Shown: positions 55,605-64,000 of the stretch, piece by piece
Layout of the letters: the number at the start of each line of letters is the position of its first letter
How positions within the stretch are numbered: position 1 is the stretch's first letter
Assembly (NCBI RefSeq): GCF_029233945.1
Contig: NZ_JARGOQ010000001.1
Location: 102,716 to 166,715 of the forward strand
DNA length: 64,000 bases
Direction: 5' to 3'
From: Sneathiella sp.
Lineage (GTDB): Bacteria; Pseudomonadota; Alphaproteobacteria; Sneathiellales; Sneathiellaceae
Position numbers and translations under genes: made by a program
Notes under the pieces: model-generated
What the model was told of the DNA's origin: nothing
Databases searched by the model: none
Seen by the model: the letters and a program-made list of their open reading frames with translations, nothing else

Positions 55605-55681
55605 CGCATTTCTGGCAATTTCGTTACGAGCGGGGCCATTGCCCATGCGAAGAATTAAAATTAAAAGGTTTAAGTTAGCAG

Positions 55682-56398
55682 ATGCAGAAAAAATTATTCT
55701 CCGCGGAAATCAAACAATTTGGCCCGGGCGTATCGGTTGATCCTGCTTTCGCAGGCGGGGGAATGACGGACACCCAATATCATGACATCATTGATGCCCT
55801 GAACGATATTAAGGTTCAGCTTGGCCATGATGAGGTGATTGTCCCGAAGAGCGATGCTGAAGAAGTGAAAGCGTCAGAAGAGCTGGGAAAGCTACGCCAG
55901 GAACTGCAGCAACTCTCGGACGTTATTCTCGAAACCCGTCGTGAAATTGCCTCTCTCAGTTCTTCAAAGAAGGGGCAGAAAATTAATTCGGTTACCGATC
56001 AGCTTGATGCGGTTGTTGGTGATACAGAGAATGCCACCAATGCCATACTTGAAGCAGTTGAGACAATTGAAGATAAAAACGAGAGCCTTCAGTTGCACAC
56101 AGGCTCCCCGGAAGAGGTTGAGAGCGTTGAGGCCATTAGCGCCGCGGTGATGAAAATCTACGAGGCTTGCAACTTTCAGGATGTTACCGGACAGCGGATT
56201 TCCAAGGTTGTCACCACCTTAAGCTTTGTCGATGAGCGGATCAGTAAGATGATCGATATTCTCGGAGGCGAAGATGAACTGGAGGAACTTGAGGTCGCTG
56301 AGCTAGAGGCGCAATTCGATGAGGATGTTGAACTAAGCGGCCCGCGGCCGGAAGGTCACGAAATTTCTCAGGACGAAATTGATTCTCTGTTCGATTGA
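55682..56398 (+). CDS. Second CheZ-family CheY-P phosphatase
   Basis: A 238-residue CheZ paralogue. A non-conserved N-terminus (1-30) precedes the helical hairpin, with ACNFQDVTGQRISKVV at 162-177; Asp167 and Gln171 align with the catalytic residues. The C-terminus ISQDEIDSLFD (228-238) is a CheY-docking-like peptide, like that of the other CheZ in this window. It stands alone, without cheY, between rnhA and thrB. ATG 55682 is used, but ATG 55763 (MTDTQYHDI) is also possible. A CtrA-like box is upstream. Confidence 0.85.
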   Translation: MQKKLFSAEIKQFGPGVSVDPAFAGGGMTDTQYHDIIDALNDIKVQLGHDEVIVPKSDAEEVKASEELGKLRQELQQLSDVILETRREIASLSSSKKGQKINSVTDQLDAVVGDTENATNAILEAVETIEDKNESLQLHTGSPEEVESVEAISAAVMKIYEACNFQDVTGQRISKVVTTLSFVDERISKMIDILGGEDELEELEVAELEAQFDEDVELSGPRPEGHEISQDEIDSLFD

Positions 56399-56413
56399 TT
56401 TCGGTGTGGCTTC

Positions 56414-57379
56414 TCAGTCAAGGCCGTATGCGGCGACATTTTTCACCGCCTGGTGAAACTGCAGCTTTTTCAGATATTCCATAGGGTCTTTGGGTTTAAC
56501 AAGTGCTCCTTCAATCTGGTTGAGCCAATCATAATGGCGGGTCAGAAGAAACCGGACTGCCGCGCCGCGACAAAGCAGGGGCAGAAATTCGAGTTCCTGC
56601 TGTGAAAAGGCCCTGACATCCCGATAGCCGTTTAACAGTTTTCGTGCTTTTGTGATATTGAAGCTGCCGTCATTTTCAAAGCACCAGGCATTCACGCAGA
56701 TGGCGAGATCATAAGCAAAAAAATCGGTGCAGGCGAAGTAGTAGTCGATGACACCGCTTACCTTGTCTTTCAGAAAAAAGATGTTGTCTGGAAACAGGTC
56801 CGCATGGATGATCCCACTTGGCAGATCAGTGGGCCAGTGATTTTCGAGGAACGCGATTTCCTTCTCAACTTCAGGAAAAATCCGGGCATCCGATTGGCCC
56901 GCATCGCTTTTCAGGCAGGCTTCGTATAGAGGCCGCCAGCTTGACAGGGAGAGTGTATTGACGCGCGTCATTTTGAAATCACTACCGATCGTATGAAGCT
57001 GCGCCAATGCCTGGCCCAGAAGGGTACAATGTTGTGGAGTTATGCGCCTGACGGATCGACCGTCAAGAAATTCGATGATGGCGGCGGGGCGTCCGGCAAC
57101 TTCCTTCAAGTTGTTTCCATCCTTGGCCTCGATGGGTCTCGGTGACATAAAACCACCCGCAGCGAGATGCTCCATCAGGCCTAGAAAAAACGGCAAATCC
57201 TCTGCGTTCACACGTTTTTCGTAGAGGGTGAGAAAATAATACCCTGCTTCCGTATGGAGCAGGAAATTGGAATTTTCCACGCCTTCCGCAACACCTTTGC
57301 AGGATAGCGCCTGCCCCAGATCATATTGATCCAGAAGATCGTCTAGCTCATCATCGGAAATGTCAGTATATACGGCCAT
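56414..57379 (-). CDS. thrB: Homoserine kinase (ThrB, APH-fold type)
   Basis: A 321-residue kinase that phosphorylates homoserine for threonine synthesis. It starts MAVYTDISDDELDDLL, typical of the choline-kinase-like ThrB of alphaproteobacteria, not the GHMP type of E. coli. EGVENSNFLL, the catalytic IIHADLFPDNIFF and VSGVIDYYFACTDFFAYDLA are family motifs. It is coupled to ispH, three bases upstream. thrC lies 6 kb away, so the pathway is split but local. Confidence 0.95.
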   Translation of the reverse strand: MAVYTDISDDELDDLLDQYDLGQALSCKGVAEGVENSNFLLHTEAGYYFLTLYEKRVNAEDLPFFLGLMEHLAAGGFMSPRPIEAKDGNNLKEVAGRPAAIIEFLDGRSVRRITPQHCTLLGQALAQLHTIGSDFKMTRVNTLSLSSWRPLYEACLKSDAGQSDARIFPEVEKEIAFLENHWPTDLPSGIIHADLFPDNIFFLKDKVSGVIDYYFACTDFFAYDLAICVNAWCFENDGSFNITKARKLLNGYRDVRAFSQQELEFLPLLCRGAAVRFLLTRHYDWLNQIEGALVKPKDPMEYLKKLQFHQAVKNVAAYGLD

Positions 57380-57382
57380 GGT

Positions 57383-58342
57383 CTATTCTGCGGCCTCGGG
57401 TTCCAGAATCTTGGGCATCTTGAAAACCACCTGTTCCTGATTGGTGACGATCTCCTCCACCGTAATGTCGAACCGCTCCGCGAAGGCGTCAACCACCTCT
57501 TCGACCAGAGTTTCCGGGGCGGAAGCTCCGGCGGTAATACCAATGGTCCGCGCGCTCTGGAGGCAATCCCAGGGAATATCCGAGGCTCGCTGCACCAAGG
57601 CCACCTGCCTACAGCCGGATTTTTCCGCCACCTCAACCAGCCGCATCGAATTGGAAGAATTTGGCGCGCCAATGACCAGCATTCCATCGCAGCGTTCTGC
57701 AAGAATTTTTACCGCCGCCTGCCGATTGGTCGTTGCGTAGCAGATATCTTCCTTTCTTGGGCTCTCGATTGATGGAAAGCGCTTTTTCAGGATCCCGACG
57801 ATTTCTGCAGTTTCGTCAACGGAAAGGGTTGTCTGGGTTAGATAGGCCAGGCTTTTCCCAGTCTGCTTTTGGGTAAAGGCTTTTGCCTCTTCCGCCGTTT
57901 CAATGAGACTGATCTGGCCATCAGCAAGCTGTCCCATCGTTCCGATAACTTCCGGATGTCCGCGATGACCGATCAGGATAATCTCGTGATTGTCTCGTTC
58001 GTGGCGTTCTGCTTCCCGATGCACCTTGCTGACCAGCGGGCAGGTGGCATCGATATAGAACATCTTGCGGTTTTCCGCCTCGGCCGGCACCGATTTTGCG
58101 ACGCCGTGAGCCGAAAAAATCACGGGTACGTCCTTTGGAATATCCGCCAGCTCGTCAACGAAGACCGCCCCCTTTTTTTCGAGATTTTCAACAACGAAAC
58201 GGTTATGCACGATTTCATGGCGGACATAGACTGGCGCGCCGTATTTTTCGAGCGCTCTTTCAACAATCTGAATAGCACGGTCTACACCGGCGCAAAATCC
58301 GCGCGGCGCCGCCAATAGCAAAGTCCGTTCTGATTTATCCAT
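57383..58342 (-). CDS. ispH: 4-hydroxy-3-methylbut-2-enyl diphosphate reductase
   Basis: A 319-residue iron-sulfur enzyme, last step of the MEP pathway, making IPP and DMAPP that feed ubiquinone side-chain and heme O synthesis. The three cluster cysteines are in [23 protein letters not shown] and [18 protein letters not shown] region; the conserved GHxGHPE is GHRGHPE, and the catalytic Glu is in [14 protein letters not shown] 58342 with GGAAG upstream is chosen over a TTG four codons before. Co-transcribed with thrB. Confidence 0.95.
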   Translation of the reverse strand: MDKSERTLLLAAPRGFCAGVDRAIQIVERALEKYGAPVYVRHEIVHNRFVVENLEKKGAVFVDELADIPKDVPVIFSAHGVAKSVPAEAENRKMFYIDATCPLVSKVHREAERHERDNHEIILIGHRGHPEVIGTMGQLADGQISLIETAEEAKAFTQKQTGKSLAYLTQTTLSVDETAEIVGILKKRFPSIESPRKEDICYATTNRQAAVKILAERCDGMLVIGAPNSSNSMRLVEVAEKSGCRQVALVQRASDIPWDCLQSARTIGITAGASAPETLVEEVVDAFAERFDITVEEIVTNQEQVVFKMPKILEPEAAE

Positions 58343-58484
58343 AATTGCTTCCAAGTTTGAATTGGTTCATAGAATATACGTGGCGGTCTGTGAGAACTTG
58401 CTAATTTCGCCGGTCCATCCTAGATTTGCCGAACTCATACAACAGTTTTAAGGGTAATGCCATATCTAGGCGAGGTAAATTCAA

Positions 58485-58724
58485 ATGACGAGGGCGACAA
58501 TCGCGCAGAAATCTCCCTATAAGGTGGAGGTGCAAGAAGGAAGGAAATATGCTTGGTGCGCCTGTGGATTAAGCGGCAAGCAGCCTTTTTGCGACGGATC
58601 TCATAAGACCACCGATTTAAGTCCGATCATTATTACAGCGTCGAAATCCGAAAATCTGTATTTCTGTGGATGCAAGCAGACTGGTGGCGCACCACTATGC
58701 GATGGGACTCACAATACTCTTTAG
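58485..58724 (+). CDS. Dual CDGSH iron-sulfur domain protein
   Basis: A 79-residue protein with two mitoNEET-type 2Fe-2S motifs. The first is Cys25, Cys27, Cys36, His40 in WCACGLSGKQPFCDGSH; the second is Cys61, Cys63, Cys72, His76 in FCGCKQTGGAPLCDGTH. Two motifs in one short soluble chain is the bacterial/MiNT type. It probably transfers electrons or clusters; no partner is identified. A lipoprotein gene starts 28 bases downstream, so the two may share a transcript. Confidence 0.9.
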   Translation: MTRATIAQKSPYKVEVQEGRKYAWCACGLSGKQPFCDGSHKTTDLSPIIITASKSENLYFCGCKQTGGAPLCDGTHNTL

Positions 58725-58752
58725 TTCTTTATACGTCGGTAAATTATATATT

Positions 58753-59319
58753 ATGCCCTTTTCCAACTTCTTTCAGACATCTCTGCGTGCGGCTACGCTG
58801 GCCGTCCCGTTGCTGATCACATCGGCCTGTAGCGGCAGCGTCGATACCAATATTTTCAGCTTCTTCGGCAGCTCGAAGCCGCTGCTTCCCTGCCCGCAGG
58901 TGGAAGTTCTTCCCGGCGCAGAGACCATCACCATCTTCCGGGAGGGGGAAGGGCGAGATCTCGTCGATGTCCGGTTTGAAGGCGTCATCGCGCCCTTTAG
59001 CGGCCAATGCCAGTATGTGGACGATGATACAGCCGTTGTCGTCGAGCTGATCCTGCGCATCGGGGCGACCAAGGGTCCGGCGGCGACCAGCCAGACCGAG
59101 GAATTTCCGTTTTTCGTCGCCATTGCGGAAAGAACGGGCGAGATTATTGCCAAAAAAATATTCTACAGCCCGGTTGAGGTTGAGGAAGGACGCCGCCGTG
59201 CCACCGCTCAAGAAGAGCTCGAACAGCGCATCCCCTTGACCGGCCTTAAGACAGGCGGCGATTATGTAATTATCATTGGCTTCCAGCTCACGCGGGAGCA
59301 GTTGGAGTTACAGAGCTAA
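58753..59319 (+). CDS. Predicted lipoprotein, unknown function
   Basis: A 188-residue protein that I do not recognise as a named family. The N-terminus SLRAATLAVPLLITSACSGS is a signal peptide with a lipobox-like TSAC, then a beta-rich domain with a second Cys pair (LLPCPQVEVLPGAE and SGQCQYV) and the end GDYVIIIGFQLTREQLEL. Similar alphaproteobacterial proteins carry a Cys-Pro-x-V start after the lipobox. The upstream in-frame ATG at 58666 overlaps the CDGSH gene and is not credible. GC content is visibly higher than in the CDGSH gene. Confidence 0.7.
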   Translation: MPFSNFFQTSLRAATLAVPLLITSACSGSVDTNIFSFFGSSKPLLPCPQVEVLPGAETITIFREGEGRDLVDVRFEGVIAPFSGQCQYVDDDTAVVVELILRIGATKGPAATSQTEEFPFFVAIAERTGEIIAKKIFYSPVEVEEGRRRATAQEELEQRIPLTGLKTGGDYVIIIGFQLTREQLELQS

Positions 59320-59396
59320 TTGCCAGCGTAAGACCAATAGTTGTTTGACTAATCTCAAATCAACATTATTATCCGTCTCATATTCAGTCGATCCCA

Positions 59397-59576
59397 GCGG
59401 GAGAGATGGTCTTTAACGGCCATCGCCGAAGGAGCAACCACCCCGGAAACTCTCAGGCAACCGGACCGCAGGGGGATGAAACTCTGGAAAGCAAATTGCG
59501 TAAGTGATTTCACCGAAGGGGTAAGCGGTTTGGCCCTCGCCAAATTCGTCAAATCTCTCAGGTTATAGGACAGAGG
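59397..59576 (+). promoter_or_regulatory. Tandem glycine riboswitch
   Basis: Two glycine aptamers stand upstream of gcvT. Aptamer I (about 59397-59469) has GCGG/CCGC closing bases, GAGAG/CTCTC pairing, the conserved CGCCGAAGGAGCAACC and GGAAACTCTCAGGCAA. Aptamer II (about 59481-59576) has CTCTGG, CACCGAAGGGGTAAGC and AATCTCTCAGGTTATAGGAC and closes with CAGAG. Between them lies an 11-base linker. The 61 bases to the gcvT start form the expression platform, with CCAGC/GCTGG (59585-59601) as one helix. Glycine binding turns on gcv genes in known examples. Confidence 0.93.
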
Positions 59577-59637
59577 GGGTCGTTCCAGCGCGTTTTGCTG
59601 GGGTATATGGCTTTTTGTCCGCAACCAGGGTTGTCCT

Positions 59638-60747
59638 ATGAGTGAAACTTCGTCGACGAAAAAAACCGTCCTTTACAATCTGCATGTTGAACTCGGTGCC
59701 AAGATGGTCCCGTTTGCGGGCTATGATATGCCTGTGCAATATCCGGATGGCATTCTGAATGAGCATTTGCAGACCCGGCAATCGGCCGGGCTTTTTGATG
59801 TTTCCCATATGGGGCAGGTGGTTATTTCCGGAGAAAATCCCGCGGAGATTATCGAGACACTTATCCCCGGAGATATCCAGGCGCTTTCGGCGGGCGAGAT
59901 GCGCTACAGCTTTCTCACAAATAATCAGGGCGGCATTCTGGATGACCTCATCGTCACCCGGCGGGAGAATGATCTCTTCGTTGTCGTCAACGCCGCCTGT
60001 AAGGAGCAGGATATCGCTCTGCTGGCTGACGGGCTTGCGGGTAAGGCTGAAGTCACGGAGCTGACTGATCGAGCCCTTGTCGCTCTACAAGGGCCGAAAG
60101 CGGCTGAAGTCCTTGCGCGATATGGACCAGAAGTCGCCACCATGTCTTTTATGAACTATCGCGAGGTCGAGATTGATGGCGTTCCCTGTTTCGTGACCCG
60201 CTCTGGCTACACGGGCGAAGATGGATTTGAGATTTCCATCCCGAACGGTGAGGCCGAAGCGATATGCCGGAAACTATTGAGCGAAAGTGAAGTGAAGCCG
60301 ATTGGCCTGGGTGCACGTGATTCGCTCCGCTTAGAAGCGGGTCTCTGCCTGTATGGTCACGACCTTAACGAAACAACGACACCTATCTCGGCCGGTTTGA
60401 TCTGGGCGATCAGCAAACGCCGCCGCGAAGGAGGGGGATTTCCCGGCGCTGATGTTATTCAGGCTGACATCGCCAATAAACCGGCGATGAAACGCGTCGG
60501 CATCCTCCCCGAAGGCCGCGCGCCTGCGCGCGAGCATACGGTGATTACGGATGAGGCCGGTAATGCCATTGGTGAAATTACCTCTGGAGGCTTTTCCCCC
60601 AGTCTCGGCATTCCCATCGCGATGGGGTATGTCCCGCTTGATTTTTCAGCCGTTGGAACGAAAATAAACTTGCTTGTCAGAGGTAAATCTCGCCCGGCCG
60701 TTGTGGCGAAGATGCCGTTCGTCGAGCAACGCTATTATCGAGGATAA
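59638..60747 (+). CDS. gcvT: Aminomethyltransferase (glycine cleavage T protein)
   Basis: A 369-residue folate enzyme that releases ammonia from the aminomethyl-lipoyl H protein and forms methylene-THF. AKMVPFAGYDMPVQY near the start, GLFDVSHMGQV with the catalytic Asp region, RSGYTGEDGFEIS and GARDSLRLEAGLCLYGHDL are family motifs. It is the first gene of gcvT-gcvH-gcvPA-gcvPB, under the riboswitch. Confidence 0.97.
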   Translation: MSETSSTKKTVLYNLHVELGAKMVPFAGYDMPVQYPDGILNEHLQTRQSAGLFDVSHMGQVVISGENPAEIIETLIPGDIQALSAGEMRYSFLTNNQGGILDDLIVTRRENDLFVVVNAACKEQDIALLADGLAGKAEVTELTDRALVALQGPKAAEVLARYGPEVATMSFMNYREVEIDGVPCFVTRSGYTGEDGFEISIPNGEAEAICRKLLSESEVKPIGLGARDSLRLEAGLCLYGHDLNETTTPISAGLIWAISKRRREGGGFPGADVIQADIANKPAMKRVGILPEGRAPAREHTVITDEAGNAIGEITSGGFSPSLGIPIAMGYVPLDFSAVGTKINLLVRGKSRPAVVAKMPFVEQRYYRG

Positions 60748-60769
60748 ATTTTTCACTGGAGAGTAATGA

Positions 60770-61147
60770 ATGTCTTACAAATTCACAGAAGATCACGAAT
60801 GGGTGCTGCTCGAAGGCGACGTGGCGACGATCGGCATTAGTGACTATGCCCAGGGCCAGTTGGGCGATGTCGTGTATGTCGAAGTGCCGACGGTAGGCGA
60901 CGAAATCACCAAGGGGGATGAACTCGCAGTTGTAGAGAGTGTCAAGGCCGCTTCCGAAGTCTATTCCCCGGTGAGCGGTGAAATCATTGACGTGAACGGA
61001 GAGCTGGAAGGAGCGCCGACCATGGTCAATGAGGATGCCATGGAGGGCGGATGGTTCGCCAAGATTCGGGTAACCAATAGTGCTGATCTCGCCGATCTGA
61101 TGGATGAGGCGGCTTATAAGACATATATCGAAGGTCTCGACGAATGA
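60770..61147 (+). CDS. gcvH: Glycine cleavage system H protein
   Basis: A 125-residue lipoyl carrier. It starts [17 protein letters not shown], and the lipoyl Lys is in [30 protein letters not shown] is typical. GGAGAG precedes ATG 60770. The stop overlaps the gcvPA start by four bases. Confidence 0.98.
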   Translation: MSYKFTEDHEWVLLEGDVATIGISDYAQGQLGDVVYVEVPTVGDEITKGDELAVVESVKAASEVYSPVSGEIIDVNGELEGAPTMVNEDAMEGGWFAKIRVTNSADLADLMDEAAYKTYIEGLDE

Positions 61148-62487
61148 GATATATGCCGCATACCGCCCGTGAGCGGGAAGAAATGCTGACGAAAATCGGG
61201 GTCGGATCGGTTGACGATCTGTTTTCAGATATTCCCGAGGAAGCCCGCCTTGAAGGATTGCTCGAACTACCACTGCATGAAAGCGAAATGGTGGTAGAGA
61301 AGAATTTCCGGAAACTGGCGGCAAAGAATCTCTCACCCTATTCGGTCCCCTGTTTTTTAGGGGCTGGCGCTTATCAGCATCATGTCCCGTCGGTGGCGGA
61401 TCATATTATCCAGCGGTCCGAATTTTTGACGTCCTATACCCCGTATCAGCCGGAAATCAGTCAGGGTACTCTTCAGGCCTTGTTCGAGTTTCAAACCCAG
61501 GTGGCGTTGATCACGGGGATGGAAGTGGCAAACGCGTCCATGTATGACGGGGCGACATCCTGTGCAGAGGCTGTTTTGATGGCCTGCCGGGTGACACGGC
61601 GGAAAAAGGCTGTGATCTCTGGCAACCTGCATCCTCATTACCGAGATGTTACCCATACAACACTGCAATTTACCGAGTTTGAGACAATCGATCTCCCGAC
61701 TGCCGTTTCGGGCGAGGAGAGTTTCGACGCTCACATTGGTTCGGATATTGCCTGTGTTGTTGTACAGAACCCAGACTTTTTTGGTCGTCTTCATGACCTT
61801 TCTGCTTTGGCAGAAAAATGCCATGCGGCGGGTGCTCTCCTTGTTGTTGTGGTGAACGAAGTGGTGTCGCTGGGCGCGATCACATCTCCCGGCGAAATGG
61901 GCGCGGATATTGTCGCGGGCGAAGGGCAATCCATTGGTGTGCCACTTTCATACGGCGGACCATATGTCGGCCTTCTTGCAACGCGGCAGAAATTTGTTCG
62001 GCAGATGCCGGGAAGGCTCTGCGGTCAGACGGTGGATCAGGATGGCAAGCGCGGGTTCGTTCTGACCCTCTCGACGCGGGAGCAGCATATCCGCCGTGAA
62101 AAAGCGACGAGTAATATCTGTACGAACGCCGGGCTTTGTTCACTTGCCTTTACGATCCATATGAGCCTTCTGGGTGAGAACGGTTTGACGAAGCTGGCGG
62201 CGCTCAATCATTCGCAGGCCGTCACGCTTGCGGAAAAGCTGGAAGCGATTGACGGTGTCGAGGTGCTTAACGACAGCTTCTTCAATGAATTTACACTTCG
62301 CTTGCCGGTGGATGCGGCGAGCGTCGTCGAAAAGCTTGGCGAGAAAGGCATCCTCGGAGGCGTTCCCGTGTCCCGCCTCATCCCCGGTGATCCGGAAATG
62401 GCTAATCTGCTTCTTGTCGCAGCGACGGAGACTTGCTCGGCATCGGATATGGGTGACTTTGTTGCCGCGTTGAAGGAGGTTCTCTGA
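61144..62487 (+). CDS. gcvPA: Glycine dehydrogenase (decarboxylating) subunit 1
   Basis: A 447-residue N-terminal half of the split P protein; with GcvPB it decarboxylates glycine and loads the aminomethyl group on Gcv[39 protein letters not shown] and [14 protein letters not shown] are typical; this half lacks the PLP lysine. Coupled to gcvH (ATGA) and to gcvPB (TGATG). Confidence 0.97.
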   Translation: MRYMPHTAREREEMLTKIGVGSVDDLFSDIPEEARLEGLLELPLHESEMVVEKNFRKLAAKNLSPYSVPCFLGAGAYQHHVPSVADHIIQRSEFLTSYTPYQPEISQGTLQALFEFQTQVALITGMEVANASMYDGATSCAEAVLMACRVTRRKKAVISGNLHPHYRDVTHTTLQFTEFETIDLPTAVSGEESFDAHIGSDIACVVVQNPDFFGRLHDLSALAEKCHAAGALLVVVVNEVVSLGAITSPGEMGADIVAGEGQSIGVPLSYGGPYVGLLATRQKFVRQMPGRLCGQTVDQDGKRGFVLTLSTREQHIRREKATSNICTNAGLCSLAFTIHMSLLGENGLTKLAALNHSQAVTLAEKLEAIDGVEVLNDSFFNEFTLRLPVDAASVVEKLGEKGILGGVPVSRLIPGDPEMANLLLVAATETCSASDMGDFVAALKEVL

Positions 62488-64000
62488 TGTTAAATAACAA
62501 AGGGCGTCCGACACAGCCCACCGCAATTCCCGAAGGCGATTCATCGCTTGAAACCTATACCGGGAACAAAGGTCTTGACCTTGAATCGCCGCTGATATTT
62601 GAGCAGGGCGTTCCGGGTAGAGTTGGCGTCGATATGGCTGACCCACAGCCCGTGAAGAGCCGACTTGGCGGGCTTGAGCGGAAGGAACCGATTGGGTTGC
62701 CTGATCTATCGGAGCCTCAAGTGCTTCGGCATTTTGTCAGGCTTAGCCGTCAGAATTATGCGATCGATGCAGGCTTTTATCCCTTGGGTTCCTGCACCAT
62801 GAAACATAACCCGCGAATCAATGAAAAAGTGGCCCGCCTCGTCGGGCTTGGTGATTTGCATCCCTTGCAGCCGACAAGCACGGTGCAGGGGGTGTTGGAG
62901 CTGATTGACAGTCTGGCCCATTGGCTCAAGACCATCACCGGTATGCCCGCAGTTGCGATGTCTCCCGCCGCTGGTGCGCATGGAGAGCTTTGCGGAGTGA
63001 TGGCCATCCGGGCGGCCCATGAGGCGAACGGAGAGAGCCGCACACGCATTCTGGTGCCGGAGTCGGCCCATGGCACGAACCCGGCAACGGCGGCGCTCTG
63101 TGGCTATAAGGTGGACGCGGTTCCGGCCCGAAAGGATGGGCGGATGGATCTTGACGCTTTCGCCGAGAAGCTTGGTCCCGATGTTGCGGGCGTTATGCTG
63201 ACAAACCCGAATACTTGCGGGTTGTTTGAGACGGACGTGAAGAAAATCGCCGACATGGTGCATGAAGTCGGCGGCTATTTCTATTGCGATGGTGCGAACC
63301 TCAACGCCATTCTCGGGCGCGTTCGTCCGGGCGATCTTGGTGTTGATGCGATGCATATCAATCTGCATAAGACCTTTTCCACGCCGCATGGCGGTGGTGG
63401 GCCCGGCTCCGGCCCTGTGGTTCTCTCTGAGGCATTGGCACCTTTCGCGCCGATCCCCTTTGTGACCCATGGTGAAAACGGCTTTGATCTTGTTGAGCAG
63501 AAGAGTGGTGCCGCCGCTCAAAGCTTTGGCCGAATGAAGGGGTATCATGGGCAGATGGGCATGTTTATCCGGGCACTGGCCTATATGCAGAGCCATGGCG
63601 CGGACGGCCTTCGACAGATAGCCGAGGATGCGGTGCTTAACGCAAACTATGTGCGTGTCGGGCTTAATGACAAGCTTAACGCCCCGTTCGAAGGGATATG
63701 CATGCATGAGGCCCTGTTTGACGACAGCACGTTGAAAGGGACAGGTGTAACGACGCTTGATCTTGCGAAGGCGATGATCGATGAGGGATATCATCCGATG
63801 ACCATGTATTTCCCGCTTGTGGTCCATGGGGCCATGCTGATTGAGCCAACAGAAAGCGAATCACGTCAAACTCTGGATCAATTTATCGGGGCTATGCGGC
63901 ATCTGCTGGACAAGGCAACGGCGGGGGAAAGTGACTATTTCCTCAGCGCACCGCATTTTGCACCGCGGCGGCGGCTGGATGAGACGGGAGCGGCGCGAAA
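62487..64000 (+). CDS. gcvPB: Glycine dehydrogenase (decarboxylating) subunit 2, 3' end beyond window
   Basis: The catalytic half of the split P protein, open for 504 codons to the window edge; relatives have about 510-525, so only a few residues are missing. The PLP Lys is in HINLHKTFSTPHGGGGPG. FYPLGSCTMKHNPRIN, SPAAGAHGELCGVMAI and ESAHGTNPATAALCGY are family blocks. ATG 62487 overlaps the gcvPA stop by one base. A long antisense frame over this gene is a shadow. Confidence 0.97.
   Translation, partial: MLNNKGRPTQPTAIPEGDSSLETYTGNKGLDLESPLIFEQGVPGRVGVDMADPQPVKSRLGGLERKEPIGLPDLSEPQVLRHFVRLSRQNYAIDAGFYPLGSCTMKHNPRINEKVARLVGLGDLHPLQPTSTVQGVLELIDSLAHWLKTITGMPAVAMSPAAGAHGELCGVMAIRAAHEANGESRTRILVPESAHGTNPATAALCGYKVDAVPARKDGRMDLDAFAEKLGPDVAGVMLTNPNTCGLFETDVKKIADMVHEVGGYFYCDGANLNAILGRVRPGDLGVDAMHINLHKTFSTPHGGGGPGSGPVVLSEALAPFAPIPFVTHGENGFDLVEQKSGAAAQSFGRMKGYHGQMGMFIRALAYMQSHGADGLRQIAEDAVLNANYVRVGLNDKLNAPFEGICMHEALFDDSTLKGTGVTTLDLAKAMIDEGYHPMTMYFPLVVHGAMLIEPTESESRQTLDQFIGAMRHLLDKATAGESDYFLSAPHFAPRRRLDETGAAR

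Noticed and set aside
62706..63827. 373-codon antisense frame inside gcvPB
   Set aside because: The sense strand encodes a full gcvPB with PLP lysine; the antisense frame shows no domain.

Overview
The window looks like a chromosomal segment of a marine-type alphaproteobacterium. Supporting signs are the gene order of the cytochrome aa3 oxidase cluster (coxB-coxA-ctaB-small protein-ctaG-coxC-DUF983-surf1, then thrC, an M16 peptidase and a GNAT gene), MPP-like M16 peptidases, CheZ proteins of the alphaproteobacterial type, TTAA-type boxes resembling CtrA sites, a TipF-like degenerate EAL protein, and a DMSP lyase gene (dddP). The genus cannot be fixed from the sequence. Sneathiella or Kiloniella-like bacteria are a guess only. 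I saw no insertion sequence, integrase, CRISPR array, tRNA or rRNA, so this is mostly core genome with small accessory patches.

Layout. 1-6.1 kb: end of a CoA-ester lyase gene, accA, an SDR oxidoreductase, a membrane-anchored degenerate EAL protein with a HAD hydrolase, the cheY-cheZ pair and a MaoC hydratase. 6.1-14.4 kb: ribF, a decayed dienelactone-hydrolase-like gene, ileS, lspA, a DUF3035-type lipoprotein and a catalytic/non-catalytic pair of exported M16 peptidases. 14.4-21 kb: mutL, a HI0933-type flavoprotein, a phytanoyl-CoA dioxygenase-like gene overlapping rsmD tail to tail, a RluB-type pseudouridine synthase, a class I amidotransferase and tadA. 21-27.6 kb: an acyl-CoA dehydrogenase facing a minus-strand run of purD, two tandem APH-fold kinases and dddP. 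This is the most interesting accessory patch, because kinase plus dehydrogenase is the arrangement of ACAD10/11 and of LvaA/LvaC.

27.6-41.3 kb: xseA, an M23 peptidase, an exported protein with a VPLPA-type sorting tail, an unlisted 55-residue entericidin-like lipoprotein, then a minus-strand run ubiA-ubiD-tauE-pmbA-cysQ. After these come rsmE, gshA, a mono-heme cytochrome and tldD. 41.8-52.8 kb: cytochrome c oxidase operon with assembly factors, an M32 carboxypeptidase, thrC, a third M16 peptidase and an acetyltransferase. 52.8-59.3 kb: yqgE, an orphan DsbD-alpha-like protein, a peroxiredoxin, rnhA, a second unlinked cheZ, thrB, ispH, a dual CDGSH protein and a lipoprotein. 59.4 kb to the end: a tandem glycine riboswitch and the glycine cleavage operon gcvT-gcvH-gcvPA-gcvPB, the last gene cut by the window edge.

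Threads that join the genes: respiration (ubiA/ubiD, cox genes, heme O synthase), motility control (TipF-like protein, cheY, two cheZ with CheY-docking tails), glycine/threonine/homoserine metabolism, and a probable route for DMSP and hydroxyacyl-CoA catabolism. I do not see a clearly undescribed multi-gene system. The best leads are the split ACAD10/11-like kinase-dehydrogenase set beside dddP, and the CheZ with two copies of a CheY-docking-like motif.
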